Source of the DNA: Legionella feeleii
Lineage (GTDB): Bacteria; Pseudomonadota; Gammaproteobacteria; Legionellales; Legionellaceae
NCBI RefSeq assembly: GCF_001467625.1
Contig: NZ_LNYB01000008.1
Span: 1-64,000 of the forward strand
DNA length: 64,000 nt
Direction of reading: 5' to 3'
The notes below the pieces were generated by a model. It did not search any database. It was not told the origin of the DNA and saw only the letters and a list, made by a program, of their open reading frames with translations. Below are positions 19,304 through 28,645 of this stretch, in pieces. A program made the position numbers and the translations under genes. How positions within the stretch are numbered: position 1 is the first letter of the stretch; each line of letters opens with the position of its first letter.

Positions 19304-21544
19304 TTACGTTGTTATTTTATTTTTAATATAAACTCCTGCTGGCTTTAAATTGTTATCTCCCCAGGAGCCGGTTGCACAGCTATTCGTTTTCCAAATAGCT
19401 CCAGAACGAAAATCATCAGAATAATTCCAGTTTGTCCAACCAATTTTTCGTGTTGCCATAAGCTGCATATAGCGATCGGACATGACAAAATCATTTGCTC
19501 CATCACCGCTGTAGGTTTGTGTACCAAACTCAGTTACAAAGATAGGGAGTACTTGAGAAGCATTATCCAAGGCGCTTAAATACTCCTCTCTATGAGAGGC
19601 AGCATAAAAATGGAAAGTGTACATAATATTTGTAAATTGGACAGGATTGTTAACAATTTCCTCATAATTACTACCTTCAGAGACACCGAGTGAACTCCAA
19701 CCACGGGTGCCAATAAGAATAGGAGCATTGGCGTCAATTTCCCGGATTACAGGAATCAGTTGATCGGCGTAGTTCTTTATTGTTGCCCAACTTACTCCAT
19801 TGGGTTCATTTGCAATTTCATAGAGAATATTCTTTTTATCTTTGTGAACTGTAGCAATATCGGTGAAGAATTTTTTAGCGCGAATTAAATTGTAGGTTGG
19901 ATCACCAGGATTCAGGATATGCCAATCAACGATGACATAAATTCCTCGCTCATAAGCTTCATTAATTAACTCACTAACCTGTTGAGTAAAGGCTGCAGGA
20001 TTACTCTCATAGCCATTTTCCTGGACATAAAGAGAAAGTCTTATAACATTGGCTTTAAAATTCTTGCTCAATACATTTAAAGAGGCTTCAGTTATACAAG
20101 AACCAAGACCGTACCATTGAAGGCCATGAGTGCTCATTCCTTTTAACTGAATTGCGTTTCCTTGCTCATTGCAAAGCTGAGTGCCACACACTTTTAATTG
20201 TCCATTGATTGCAAGTGGGGTTTCTGCATTTTCGGGACTGAAGCTTATTGTTACTACAGCATTGGCAGAGGCGGTCAAAGGTTGTGGTGAAAAATGAATT
20301 GAAAAACCATCTACTGCCTGAGAGGAAAGAGTATAAATTACTCCTTCTGTTAGTATCACAGTCGCTGAGCCGTTGCCGTTATTTAAATCTATCGTTTGTG
20401 ATATAACTGTAGAATTATCATGAGGTGTCAGATTTATTTTTAGCGATGCTAAGTTGGCTGGAGCGCCTGTAACATTTAAGGTGACGGAATCCTGAATAAT
20501 CTGGGTGCATTGATAAGTTAAATTAGTCGTAGGAAGGCTTGTTGTACTGACAACTAAACTAGTAGGTGTGAAGATTGGAGCGCAACGCTGGCCGTTATAA
20601 TTAATTGCTGTTGTTGAGAACTGATAAGTAGCACCAGCCTGTAATTGAGAAATTGTGGTAAGGCTGTCCCAATTCAATGAGCGCGCTATTGAATTCCCTG
20701 TTTGATTTTGCGTGATTAAAACAGATGGATTACTGGTGTAGCCTGCTAGTTTATCAGGCAAGGTTTGTAAATTAACCGCAATTTTACCCTCTTGCTGAGT
20801 CAAACTATAAGTAATCGTTGAATTAATTGTTTGATCTTTTTCTAATGTAAAAGTATGAGGTTGTGCATTCCCTTGGTAACTATGGCCATTACTGTCAGAT
20901 ACATTTTCAGCGGCTACACTATAGGCCCCTATGGGCAATTCGGATAAAGTGAGTGAGGAGGCCCAAGGCAATTGAACATCATTGATTATCTGGCCATCGT
21001 GAAATAAGTGAATTAGGGCATGATCTTGCGAAACACCAATCGGTTTTGGTGATGCATTTTGCAGTACTAGCGAGCCTGTTTCGACCGGTTTTTCTAAATA
21101 AACGTTTACACTGCCGGCAAGATGATTGTCTGCACTGACACCATATCTGATTTGGATAGAATCATTAGGGGGGAGTTTGGAGTTTGCGCCTGGATAAGAT
21201 GGAAAATGCAAATTTAGAGTGGCTAAATAATTGCCATTAGTTCGATGTTGTGAAGAAATAGTTAACGAGCTATCCGGATAAGATAACGGTGCAAAATCTC
21301 CCCAGAATGACGTATTAATTGTTGTTGTACTTTCAAAGGAAATCGTGGCATTTTGAAAGTCTACCGTTTTATTACAGTTATTGGTTAGTCTTAAAATCAT
21401 TGATTTCCAGTACTGATCGCCCGTCGCAGTGAATTGCGATGATAGACAGGTAGTTGGTTGCGCGACTAAATGTGTTTGCAAGGGTTGCGCTGTGACTGCT
21501 TGGGCTATGAGTACGAATAAGCCGATAACTAAATGTTTTTTCAA
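19304..21544 (-). CDS. Secreted GH5 endo-1,4-beta-glucanase with long N-terminal region
   Basis: Predicted to cut internal beta-1,4-glucan bonds outside the cell. I place the start at the TTG at 21544 because AAAGGAAG sits 7-8 nt upstream and it gives a clean signal peptide (MKKHLVIGLFVLIAQAVTA); a TTG at 21562 is the longer alternative. Of 746 residues, about 1-450 are beta-rich modules with paired cysteines (possible carbohydrate-binding or linker domains). About 455-740 are a GH5 catalytic domain: LKGMSTHGLQWYG, IYVIVDWHILNPGDP, acid/base Glu580 in EIANEPNG, nucleophile Glu672 in FVTEFGTQ, and WTNWNYSDD. Likely exported by Sec and type II secretion, as for a known Legionella endoglucanase; a gspC-like gene is present at 60.4 kb. 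Confidence 0.92.
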   Translation of the reverse strand: MKKHLVIGLFVLIAQAVTAQPLQTHLVAQPTTCLSSQFTATGDQYWKSMILRLTNNCNKTVDFQNATISFESTTTINTSFWGDFAPLSYPDSSLTISSQHRTNGNYLATLNLHFPSYPGANSKLPPNDSIQIRYGVSADNHLAGSVNVYLEKPVETGSLVLQNASPKPIGVSQDHALIHLFHDGQIINDVQLPWASSLTLSELPIGAYSVAAENVSDSNGHSYQGNAQPHTFTLEKDQTINSTITYSLTQQEGKIAVNLQTLPDKLAGYTSNPSVLITQNQTGNSIARSLNWDSLTTISQLQAGATYQFSTTAINYNGQRCAPIFTPTSLVVSTTSLPTTNLTYQCTQIIQDSVTLNVTGAPANLASLKINLTPHDNSTVISQTIDLNNGNGSATVILTEGVIYTLSSQAVDGFSIHFSPQPLTASANAVVTISFSPENAETPLAINGQLKVCGTQLCNEQGNAIQLKGMSTHGLQWYGLGSCITEASLNVLSKNFKANVIRLSLYVQENGYESNPAAFTQQVSELINEAYERGIYVIVDWHILNPGDPTYNLIRAKKFFTDIATVHKDKKNILYEIANEPNGVSWATIKNYADQLIPVIREIDANAPILIGTRGWSSLGVSEGSNYEEIVNNPVQFTNIMYTFHFYAASHREEYLSALDNASQVLPIFVTEFGTQTYSGDGANDFVMSDRYMQLMATRKIGWTNWNYSDDFRSGAIWKTNSCATGSWGDNNLKPAGVYIKNKITT

Positions 21545-21701
21545 GATATTGCTTCCTTTCAATTAAGCCAATAAATCTGTAATGAAAACGAACATCCGTT
21601 TTGCTTTAGCGTAAGAAATTTATACTTATTTTTGTTTAAAGTAAAACTTGGATAAAATAGTCTCTAATCAGTTATAAATTTTGTCAGGATGCATAACAAT
21701 T

Positions 21702-22724
21702 ATGTTTGATTTTAATGATCTTGAGTTTGCTCACGGTAAACCACAGGCAACAGGAACTATGAAAACCTCGGCAGAGGATTTTAAAGTAGATGAAGAGCTT
21801 GGTTTTGAGTTAAGTGGTCAAGGTGAGCATCTTTATTTGCGTATTGAAAAAAAGGGTTTGAATACGGAAGAGGTAGTAAAGGCTTTGGCACGTACTTTAG
21901 GCAAATCCGAAAAAAATATTTCTTATGCAGGCCTAAAGGATCGCCAGGCGTTAACAACACAATGGCTTTGTGTTCACTGCCCTGGTGAAGAAATTATTTC
22001 GCCTGATTTGCTTGCCGGAGAAGGATGGCGAGTAATTGAAAGCAAGCGTCATTTAAAAAAATTAAAAATAGGTGCACTTGAGGCAAATCGCTTTAATTTG
22101 ATTTTGCGTGATATTAAAGAATGTGAGGAGGTAGAAAATCGCCTTCAACAAATTCGAGGTGTGGGTGTGCCAAATTATTTTGGTGCTCAGCGATTTGGCT
22201 ATGAGGGGCAAAATCTTGTTAAAGCAGAAGCTTTTTTTCGTGGCCATATCAAAGTAAAAAATCGATTTTTACGCGGGATTTATTATTCAGCAGCGAGAGC
22301 CTTTTTATTTAACCAAATTCTTTCAGCTCGCGTTAAAGCAGCAACGTGGAATACTGCTTTACCTGGTGATGTCATGCAATTAACGGGCAAGAACAGTATT
22401 TTTTCCATCGAGGCTCCAGACCAGCTCATCCAAACCAGAGTGGAAGACTTTGATCTTTCACCAGCCGCCCCTTTATGGGGGAAGGGCCAAGAACGGGTTG
22501 GAGGCGATGCTTTAACCCAACAAGAGCAGGTATTAGACAGGTATAAATTTTGGTGTGAGGCCTTGGAGTCTCATGGATTAGAACGTGCATATCGACCTTT
22601 AGTATTGCCAATAGAAGATTTGATGTGGAATTGGCAGGATAATCAATTGAATTTAAGTTTTAGATTAACTTCTGGTAGTTATGCGACCAGTGTTGTACGC
22701 GAGTTAATACAATTGAATACTTAG
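21702..22724 (+). CDS. truD: tRNA pseudouridine-13 synthase
   Basis: Makes pseudouridine 13 in tRNA-Glu. I start at the ATG at 21702 (340 residues, MFDFNDLEFAHGKPQATG). This places the catalytic aspartate of AGLKDRQALTTQW at residue 80, the same number as in the E. coli enzyme. A TTG 21 bp upstream would add seven residues without support. VPNYFGAQRFG, LSAARAFLFNQI-like and GSYATSVVRELI are the remaining family blocks. A weak AGGA lies 12 nt before the ATG. Confidence 0.95.
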   Translation: MFDFNDLEFAHGKPQATGTMKTSAEDFKVDEELGFELSGQGEHLYLRIEKKGLNTEEVVKALARTLGKSEKNISYAGLKDRQALTTQWLCVHCPGEEIISPDLLAGEGWRVIESKRHLKKLKIGALEANRFNLILRDIKECEEVENRLQQIRGVGVPNYFGAQRFGYEGQNLVKAEAFFRGHIKVKNRFLRGIYYSAARAFLFNQILSARVKAATWNTALPGDVMQLTGKNSIFSIEAPDQLIQTRVEDFDLSPAAPLWGKGQERVGGDALTQQEQVLDRYKFWCEALESHGLERAYRPLVLPIEDLMWNWQDNQLNLSFRLTSGSYATSVVRELIQLNT

Positions 22725-22730
22725 CCAACC

Positions 22731-23948
22731 TTATTTTAACTCTAACGTTGTTGATTCGATCCGCTGTGTCGAAGTGACGGGTACATCCGTCTCGCATTCA
22801 GTAAGCAAGGGAAGTCTAGTATGTTGACCATCGATAGTTACGATGACTTCCGTTTCTCCTATTTCAAATTCACCCGTTTTACATTGAGTAAGATGTTCTT
22901 TGTGTTCAAGTGTTAGTTGTGCCGGTATGTGACTGAGATTGACCAGCACTAAATCGATACCGTCTTGAATAAGATGCCCGTCAACTAATGAGATGCCGCT
23001 TAGTTTCTCCCCTGATTTAGAATGATGATACAACGTGGTGATCCCGCTGACTGCCTCACCAATGAGTTGGCAACCTATGTCAAGTGGTATACCAATACCA
23101 AAACCAACACCTTCCCCAACTATTCTCAGCGATTTCCCCATTACAAAGGCTAGGGAGAGGCCGCAAAAGGTATCAAGAATACGGCTGGCAACTGCCGGTA
23201 CCAGAACAATCATACAAACACTGGCAGAGGATCCCACTGTCAAATAAACACCACCACCTAATACGGCTGTTAAAGCATAGCGGACAGGTGGTATATGGCT
23301 AATCGTATCGCCCATGACATAGCCTACACTCCAACCTAATATTTGTAAGGGCTGGGCAATTAAGGGTCTCAGGAGTGATGTAATAGGGTAGTTCTTTACT
23401 TGTTTTTTATCTAATAAGGCACATTGATCTTTAGTAAATTCCAGGAAATCATGCCATTCCAGCTCTGTAAAAGGAGAATTAGTTTTGGTATTGACAGCTT
23501 TTAACGGTCCATTAGTTTCCAAATAGCCTTTGGTTGCTAATAAGCAATTGGCTCGAGTTTTTTCATCAACAAGATTAATAGGGCTTATCTCTGCCGCTTC
23601 ATCAAGAAGCTGGCTTAAAATAGGTGTAGTTAAATAATTACTATTCGTTTTGGATTTAATATAGAAGCAGGCAGTCATGAGTATGTGCAAGGCGGTTAAA
23701 AAACTCTGGATTACCTCTTCAGGTGTCGTGAGACTCTCCCAGTTTTTACGCAAAGCAGCCAGCAATCCTTTTATAAAGCCAATTTGCTGCCTGCGGGTCG
23801 CGATATCTTTGGCACCAAAAAAACAACTGATTGCATAAGGTTGTGGTGATTTTTCTAAATCTTTCCCAGAACGAATTTCATAATCTCTATCTAAACTGTC
23901 TAGTTTGCTAAGAAATTTTGCAACAGGAAGGACAAAGCCCATACACAC
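22731..23948 (-). CDS. Orphan protein with central membrane segments, possible effector
   Basis: A 405-residue protein without signal peptide. The first 195 residues are soluble and helical. Residues about 205-310 contain several hydrophobic, glycine-rich stretches (AVLGGGVYLTVGSSASVCMIVLVPAVA, then GEGVGFGIGIPLDIGCQLIGEAV) that look like membrane hairpins. The C-terminal 90 residues are polar and end in an acidic/Ser-Thr tail (TECETDVPVTSTQRIESTT). A cytosolic front, internal membrane hairpins and a polar C-terminus fit Dot/Icm effectors that reside in host membranes, but no family is recognised. It is convergent with truD (6 bp between stops). Confidence 0.75.
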   Translation of the reverse strand: MCMGFVLPVAKFLSKLDSLDRDYEIRSGKDLEKSPQPYAISCFFGAKDIATRRQQIGFIKGLLAALRKNWESLTTPEEVIQSFLTALHILMTACFYIKSKTNSNYLTTPILSQLLDEAAEISPINLVDEKTRANCLLATKGYLETNGPLKAVNTKTNSPFTELEWHDFLEFTKDQCALLDKKQVKNYPITSLLRPLIAQPLQILGWSVGYVMGDTISHIPPVRYALTAVLGGGVYLTVGSSASVCMIVLVPAVASRILDTFCGLSLAFVMGKSLRIVGEGVGFGIGIPLDIGCQLIGEAVSGITTLYHHSKSGEKLSGISLVDGHLIQDGIDLVLVNLSHIPAQLTLEHKEHLTQCKTGEFEIGETEVIVTIDGQHTRLPLLTECETDVPVTSTQRIESTTLELK

Positions 23949-24222
23949 CTCACATCCATGCTAATTTAATATCCTAGTTTTCTATATTACCTACTCGTTG
24001 ATTAAATGCAATCTTACCTGACTAAATTTTATGTCTATGAAGTTTATATGTGTTAAGCATATTGCCTTTGAATGATCATTTAATCCTGACTAGTGTACAA
24101 AAAATTCCATCAAGAGATAATTGTTGAAATCATTGTGAAGAAATGCAAAGTTAATTAACCTATTGAAAAACTGATGATATAGTTAACAATTAACATTGCA
24201 CAAAGCTGTTTAGGCAATAATT

Positions 24223-25071
24223 ATGACGCCGATAAAACAATTCTTCATGTTACTTAGATTTTCTCATTGGTCTAAGGCTGCCTTTGTGCTACTTGGCGTT
24301 TTTTATTCTGGCTCACTTGAATATTTGCCTGATGCTTTACTAGCGGCATTCTCATTTTGTCTAATTGCTAGCGCCGTTTACATCTACAATGATATACAAG
24401 ATAGAGAGGAGGATAGATTACATCCACAAAAATGCCGTAGGCCTTTGGCTTCAGGAAATGTATCACTTCCTTTTGCATCGAGTATATTAGCAATCTTACT
24501 GGTTGGAGGGTTATTGTTGGCTGGGTTGATTTCAATCAATCTCGCAGCGCTTCTTGGCTTATATTTGCTGATAAATCTCGCTTATAACCATGCCTTGAAA
24601 AATCTGCCTATACTTGATGTGTTATGTATTGCCAGTGGATTTATGTTACGTGTTTTAGCTGGCACTATCGGTATAGGGTTACCTATTTCTTGGTGGCTCA
24701 CTTTGACGGCAACCTTGATTAGCCTGTTTATTGCCTTGTGCAAGCGACGTTTAGAAAAGCAACTGGATTTAACCTATACAACCAGAGAAGTGCTGAAGAA
24801 ATACTCGCCCAGATTACTGGATTATATGATTAATGGTACCGCTTTCTGTTGTTTTGTAGCCTATCTCCTTTATACCATTTATGCCCGGGATGAATCGTTC
24901 TATTTTTTGCTAACAATACCTTTTGCTGCCATTGGACTGTGGCGTTTTGCTTGGGTGACAAGACGAAGTAGTGATAATGATGATCCGGTTTCCTTATTTT
25001 TAAGTGATAATTTATCACGTTTTAATTCGTTATGTTTTCTAATTTTAACCCTCATTGCGTTGTTTAAATAA
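24223..25071 (+). CDS. UbiA-superfamily transferase, decaprenyl-phosphate phosphoribosyltransferase-like
   Basis: A 282-residue integral membrane protein with 7-9 hydrophobic segments. The first Asp-rich motif reads YNDIQDREEDRLHPQKCRRPLASG; the HP-x-K-x-RPLASG wording is typical of the 5-phosphoribosyl-1-pyrophosphate:decaprenyl-phosphate transferase branch (mycobacterial Rv3806c type) rather than of UbiA proper. The second motif is around ALCKRRLEKQ. It should attach a phosphorylated pentose to a polyprenyl phosphate. Its stop shares a base with the start of the next gene, a GT-C glycosyltransferase, which supports a polyprenyl-linked sugar pathway. Confidence 0.85.
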   Translation: MTPIKQFFMLLRFSHWSKAAFVLLGVFYSGSLEYLPDALLAAFSFCLIASAVYIYNDIQDREEDRLHPQKCRRPLASGNVSLPFASSILAILLVGGLLLAGLISINLAALLGLYLLINLAYNHALKNLPILDVLCIASGFMLRVLAGTIGIGLPISWWLTLTATLISLFIALCKRRLEKQLDLTYTTREVLKKYSPRLLDYMINGTAFCCFVAYLLYTIYARDESFYFLLTIPFAAIGLWRFAWVTRRSSDNDDPVSLFLSDNLSRFNSLCFLILTLIALFK

Positions 25072-26585
25072 TGAATAAAAAAGGGTTATTAATTGGTTTA
25101 TTGCTTGTTGCATCATTTATTTATCTACTCTTATTCCAGTTAAAAGCGATTTGGCCCTTTACCATTGATGATATGTACATTAGTCTTCGTTATGCCAAGC
25201 ATTGGGCAGATGGTGACGGTTTGTTATGGAATATCGGAGAGGAACCTGTAGAGGGGTATTCTAACTATAGCTTTGTTGTTTTGGCGGCAGTATCACTCTA
25301 CTTACATCTTGATCCTGTTATCGTGCTGAAGAGCGCCGGTGTTTTAGGGCTTTTCTTTGCAACAGCGGGCGTTTATTTTCTTTCGCGCTTATGGTTTTCT
25401 GCTTGGCTTGCCTTTATTCCCTGTTTATGGATGTTAATATACCGGGGGCAAATAATATGGTCTGTGAGCGGCCTTGAAACCACTGTATATCAGGCTTTGC
25501 TCGTTTTTTCCCTATTTTTCCTGTTACGTGGTATAGGCTATGGTTTTTATCCTCAGCCAAGAAAAAAATCAAACAAAGTTTATTTTTTGCTGGCGGGTTT
25601 GTTATTTGCTCTATCAGCAATGACCAGACCTGAAGCGCCGGCTTTGGTATTGCTTCTGGGCTTCATAGCCTTGTTTGATAGTGGTAATGAAAAGAACAAA
25701 ACGTATTATAAGAATTTTTTGTGGAGTTGTAGCACCTTTCTTATCCTTTTTTTACCTTATTTTGTCTGGCGTTGGTATTACTATGGCCAGTTATTTCCCA
25801 ATGCCGTTTATTGCAAAGGATTCAACGATTTTTCTGCGTTTAATCTTGATGAAAGTTATTTAGGTTTAATTTGGCCTTTCTTGTTATTGGCTCTGCCTGC
25901 GATTTTTTTGGCAAAAGACCGACGTCATTATTTTTTGTGGACACCAAGTATTTTGTATCTGACTTTATTAATTGGTGCGGATCCCATTGTTGCTTTCTTT
26001 AATCGCTTATTTCTGCCTGTTTTTATTTTGCTTCTGCCCCTCTCTCTTTTGGGAATGACTTATATATTGCGTTATTTCTTACAAAAAGAAGATGAAATTT
26101 ATTATACAAGTCTTGTATTTTGTGCGCTCCTTGTTGCGTTTGTTTTTATCCCCTCGATGAGTTTGTCCAATTACCGTTATTTTGCTGTCAATCCGCAAGC
26201 AGGGGAACATTTGCGGCAGAAGGTCGCAGATTGGTTAACAAATAATGTCACTCAGGACAGCCAGGTATTGCTTGCTGATAGCGGGATGATTCCCTATCTT
26301 AGCCCCTTACGTTTTATTGATTCCTATTGCTTGAATAACAAAAAAATGGCGAAGATATCACACTTGGAGAGGTATAATCGTATGTGCCAGGAAGCATTTC
26401 TCATTAAACCAGAAGCGATTATTTTAACCTCATTAATGGAGAGGGGTAGAATTATTTATACGCCAACTGATTATTGCTTGCGCAGAGAGCTAAAAAAGAA
26501 CAAATTATATCAATTTCGTACTATATACCAAACTAGAGACTTGGATTCTTCTTATCGGTATGAAATTTATACCCTATTAAATTAA
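25071..26585 (+). CDS. GT-C type membrane glycosyltransferase (AftB-like)
   Basis: A 504-residue polytopic protein with about ten membrane segments and a C-terminal periplasmic part. Near the N-terminus it reads TIDDMYISLRYAKHWADGDG, followed by WNIGEEPVEGYSNY. This DDxxI-x-xRYA ... G-x-G-x-x-WN-x-GE-x-VEGY pattern is typical of polyprenyl-phospho-sugar-dependent GT-C enzymes related to mycobacterial AftB. Position directly after the UbiA-type gene (overlap TAATG) suggests it uses the lipid-linked pentose made there. Acceptor unknown; a surface polysaccharide or LPS is a reasonable guess. Confidence 0.8.
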   Translation: MNKKGLLIGLLLVASFIYLLLFQLKAIWPFTIDDMYISLRYAKHWADGDGLLWNIGEEPVEGYSNYSFVVLAAVSLYLHLDPVIVLKSAGVLGLFFATAGVYFLSRLWFSAWLAFIPCLWMLIYRGQIIWSVSGLETTVYQALLVFSLFFLLRGIGYGFYPQPRKKSNKVYFLLAGLLFALSAMTRPEAPALVLLLGFIALFDSGNEKNKTYYKNFLWSCSTFLILFLPYFVWRWYYYGQLFPNAVYCKGFNDFSAFNLDESYLGLIWPFLLLALPAIFLAKDRRHYFLWTPSILYLTLLIGADPIVAFFNRLFLPVFILLLPLSLLGMTYILRYFLQKEDEIYYTSLVFCALLVAFVFIPSMSLSNYRYFAVNPQAGEHLRQKVADWLTNNVTQDSQVLLADSGMIPYLSPLRFIDSYCLNNKKMAKISHLERYNRMCQEAFLIKPEAIILTSLMERGRIIYTPTDYCLRRELKKNKLYQFRTIYQTRDLDSSYRYEIYTLLN

Positions 26586-26661
26586 AGCTGTAGTAATATA
26601 CGGGTTGCCATTGATTGACAAATTTTGTGCAGCTCTTCCAAGAAAGGAATTTTTTACAATT

Positions 26662-28536
26662 ATGCAGAATATTGGTACTTTTTTTCTGAAACTCTACAAG
26701 AAATTACCTGTTATTGCTTTTGATGTAATAGCAATTCCAGTTGCCTGGTACTTTGCTTATTGGCTTCGATATAATATGCAGCCCTTTCCCAGTAGCCTTG
26801 TTACTGTTCATTCTCTTTTTGCATTACTGATTTTAATGACAATGCAAATAACCTGTTATTATTATTTTCGGGTTTACCGCGGTTTATGGCGTTTTTCCTC
26901 TTTAAATGATGTAGCAAGAATTATTAAGGCTACAGTGTGTGCAACAATACTCTCGATACCAGTTTTTTATTTAGCCTCGCTTCTGCAACATATTCCTCGT
27001 TCAGTATTTCCTCTGTACAACATGATTTTAATAACACTGCTTTGTAGCGGCAGACTATTAATGCGTTCTCTTTGGGATAAACGGGGTAGGGAAGGGCAGG
27101 TTAGTGAAGTTAAGCGTGTATTGATTATTGGGGCGGGTCGAGCAGGTGAAAGTCTGGTGCGTGATCTCAAACGCACACAATCTTATCAGCCAGTTGGTTT
27201 TGTTGATGACAACCTTGGCAAAAGAGGACTAGAGGTGCACGGAATCAGGGTATTGGGTACTTCTCGCGATTTGCTCGATTTAGTTATAAAGCATCATGTC
27301 GATCTGATTTTTATTGCTATTCCTTCTGCAGGCTCTGCAGCCATGCGGCGTATAGTCAGTCATTGTGAAAAATCAAATGTGCCATTTCGTACCTTACCTA
27401 GCATCCCGGCTTTAGTGGCAGGGCGTGTGGAAGTAAATGCACTTCGAGATGTTAACATCGAGGACTTATTGGGGCGTGATCAGGTACAGTTACAATGGGA
27501 TAAAATTGCTGCCAATATCAAGAATAAACGAGTTATTGTGACTGGAGGCGGAGGCTCGATTGGTTCTGAATTGTGCCGTCAGATCATGGCTCTTGAACCC
27601 GGTAAGTTATTAATTGTAGAAAATTCCGAGTTTAATTTATACAAAATAGAGCAGGAGTTGAGCGAGAGATTTCCTCAGATACCTCTTGAGTTAGGATTAG
27701 TATCTGTCACTGATAAAATAGCTATTGACTATTTATTCGACCAATTTAAGCCACAAATGGTGTTTCATGCTGCGGCTTATAAACATGTGCCTATGCTTGA
27801 GGATCAAATCCGTGTCGCTATACAGAATAATGTTTTGGGGACCCAGATCGTCGCTGAGGCGAGTGTAGCCGTTGGAGTAGAAAAATTTATTTTGATTTCT
27901 ACAGATAAGGCTGTGAATCCAGCGAATGTCATGGGAACGACCAAACGAGTTGCTGAAATTTATTGTCAGAATTTGAATGAACGGGTTGATACCCAATTCA
28001 TCACGGTACGGTTTGGTAACGTCTTGGGCTCTGCCGGTAGCGTAGTACCTTTATTTCAAAAGCAATTGCAGGCTGGTGGACCATTAACAGTCACCCACCC
28101 CGACATTCAACGTTATTTCATGACGATACCGGAAGCGTGCCAGTTAATTTTACAGGCAATGGTTAATGGCCACGGGGGTGAAATCTTTGTATTGGATATG
28201 GGGGAACCGATTAAAATCAGCTATCTCGCTGAACAAATGATTCGTTTGGCTGGTAAGGAGCCTGGTAAAGATATAGCCATAGAGTATACAGGGCTAAGGC
28301 CTGGAGAAAAATTATTTGAAGAACTTTTTCATGTGTCCGAACAATTGGCACCAACGGAGCATGAGAAGTTATTTAAAGCTAAGTTTCGCCAGCTGGAATG
28401 GCATGAGTTGATCCAAACAATTCGGTTGTTAAATACGGCTTGTGCTATGCATCATAATGAAGAACTTTATGTTTTACTAAAGAGTTTAGTACCGGAATTT
28501 AATTCACAGGTAGAAAAAGGGGCAGTGGTTAATTAG
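26662..28536 (+). CDS. Nucleoside-diphosphate-sugar epimerase/dehydratase (CapD/WbpM/FlaA1 family)
   Basis: A 624-residue inner-membrane enzyme, predicted UDP-GlcNAc 4,6-dehydratase-type, making precursors for acetamido sugars of surface glycans. There are four N-terminal membrane segments (to about residue 130). A CoA-binding-like Rossmann domain (VLIIGAGRAGESLVRDL) follows, then an SDR domain with TGGGGSIGSELCRQI, AAAYKHVPMLE and TDKAVNPANVMGTTKR. The SDR Tyr is replaced in NPANVMGTTK by Met, as in the long WbpM-like enzymes. An ATG at 26662 has AAAGGA 13 nt upstream; a TTG at 26605 is a longer alternative. Third gene of the glycan set. Confidence 0.93.
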   Translation: MQNIGTFFLKLYKKLPVIAFDVIAIPVAWYFAYWLRYNMQPFPSSLVTVHSLFALLILMTMQITCYYYFRVYRGLWRFSSLNDVARIIKATVCATILSIPVFYLASLLQHIPRSVFPLYNMILITLLCSGRLLMRSLWDKRGREGQVSEVKRVLIIGAGRAGESLVRDLKRTQSYQPVGFVDDNLGKRGLEVHGIRVLGTSRDLLDLVIKHHVDLIFIAIPSAGSAAMRRIVSHCEKSNVPFRTLPSIPALVAGRVEVNALRDVNIEDLLGRDQVQLQWDKIAANIKNKRVIVTGGGGSIGSELCRQIMALEPGKLLIVENSEFNLYKIEQELSERFPQIPLELGLVSVTDKIAIDYLFDQFKPQMVFHAAAYKHVPMLEDQIRVAIQNNVLGTQIVAEASVAVGVEKFILISTDKAVNPANVMGTTKRVAEIYCQNLNERVDTQFITVRFGNVLGSAGSVVPLFQKQLQAGGPLTVTHPDIQRYFMTIPEACQLILQAMVNGHGGEIFVLDMGEPIKISYLAEQMIRLAGKEPGKDIAIEYTGLRPGEKLFEELFHVSEQLAPTEHEKLFKAKFRQLEWHELIQTIRLLNTACAMHHNEELYVLLKSLVPEFNSQVEKGAVVN

Positions 28537-28645
28537 CCCTTAAATTTGGGAATTTTTTTCTCACTAAAAGATTTTTTCTTAAGTACTTGTCGATTAGGAT
28601 TTCTCTCATTTATGATGAAATACGGACGGTATACATTTTATTTCA

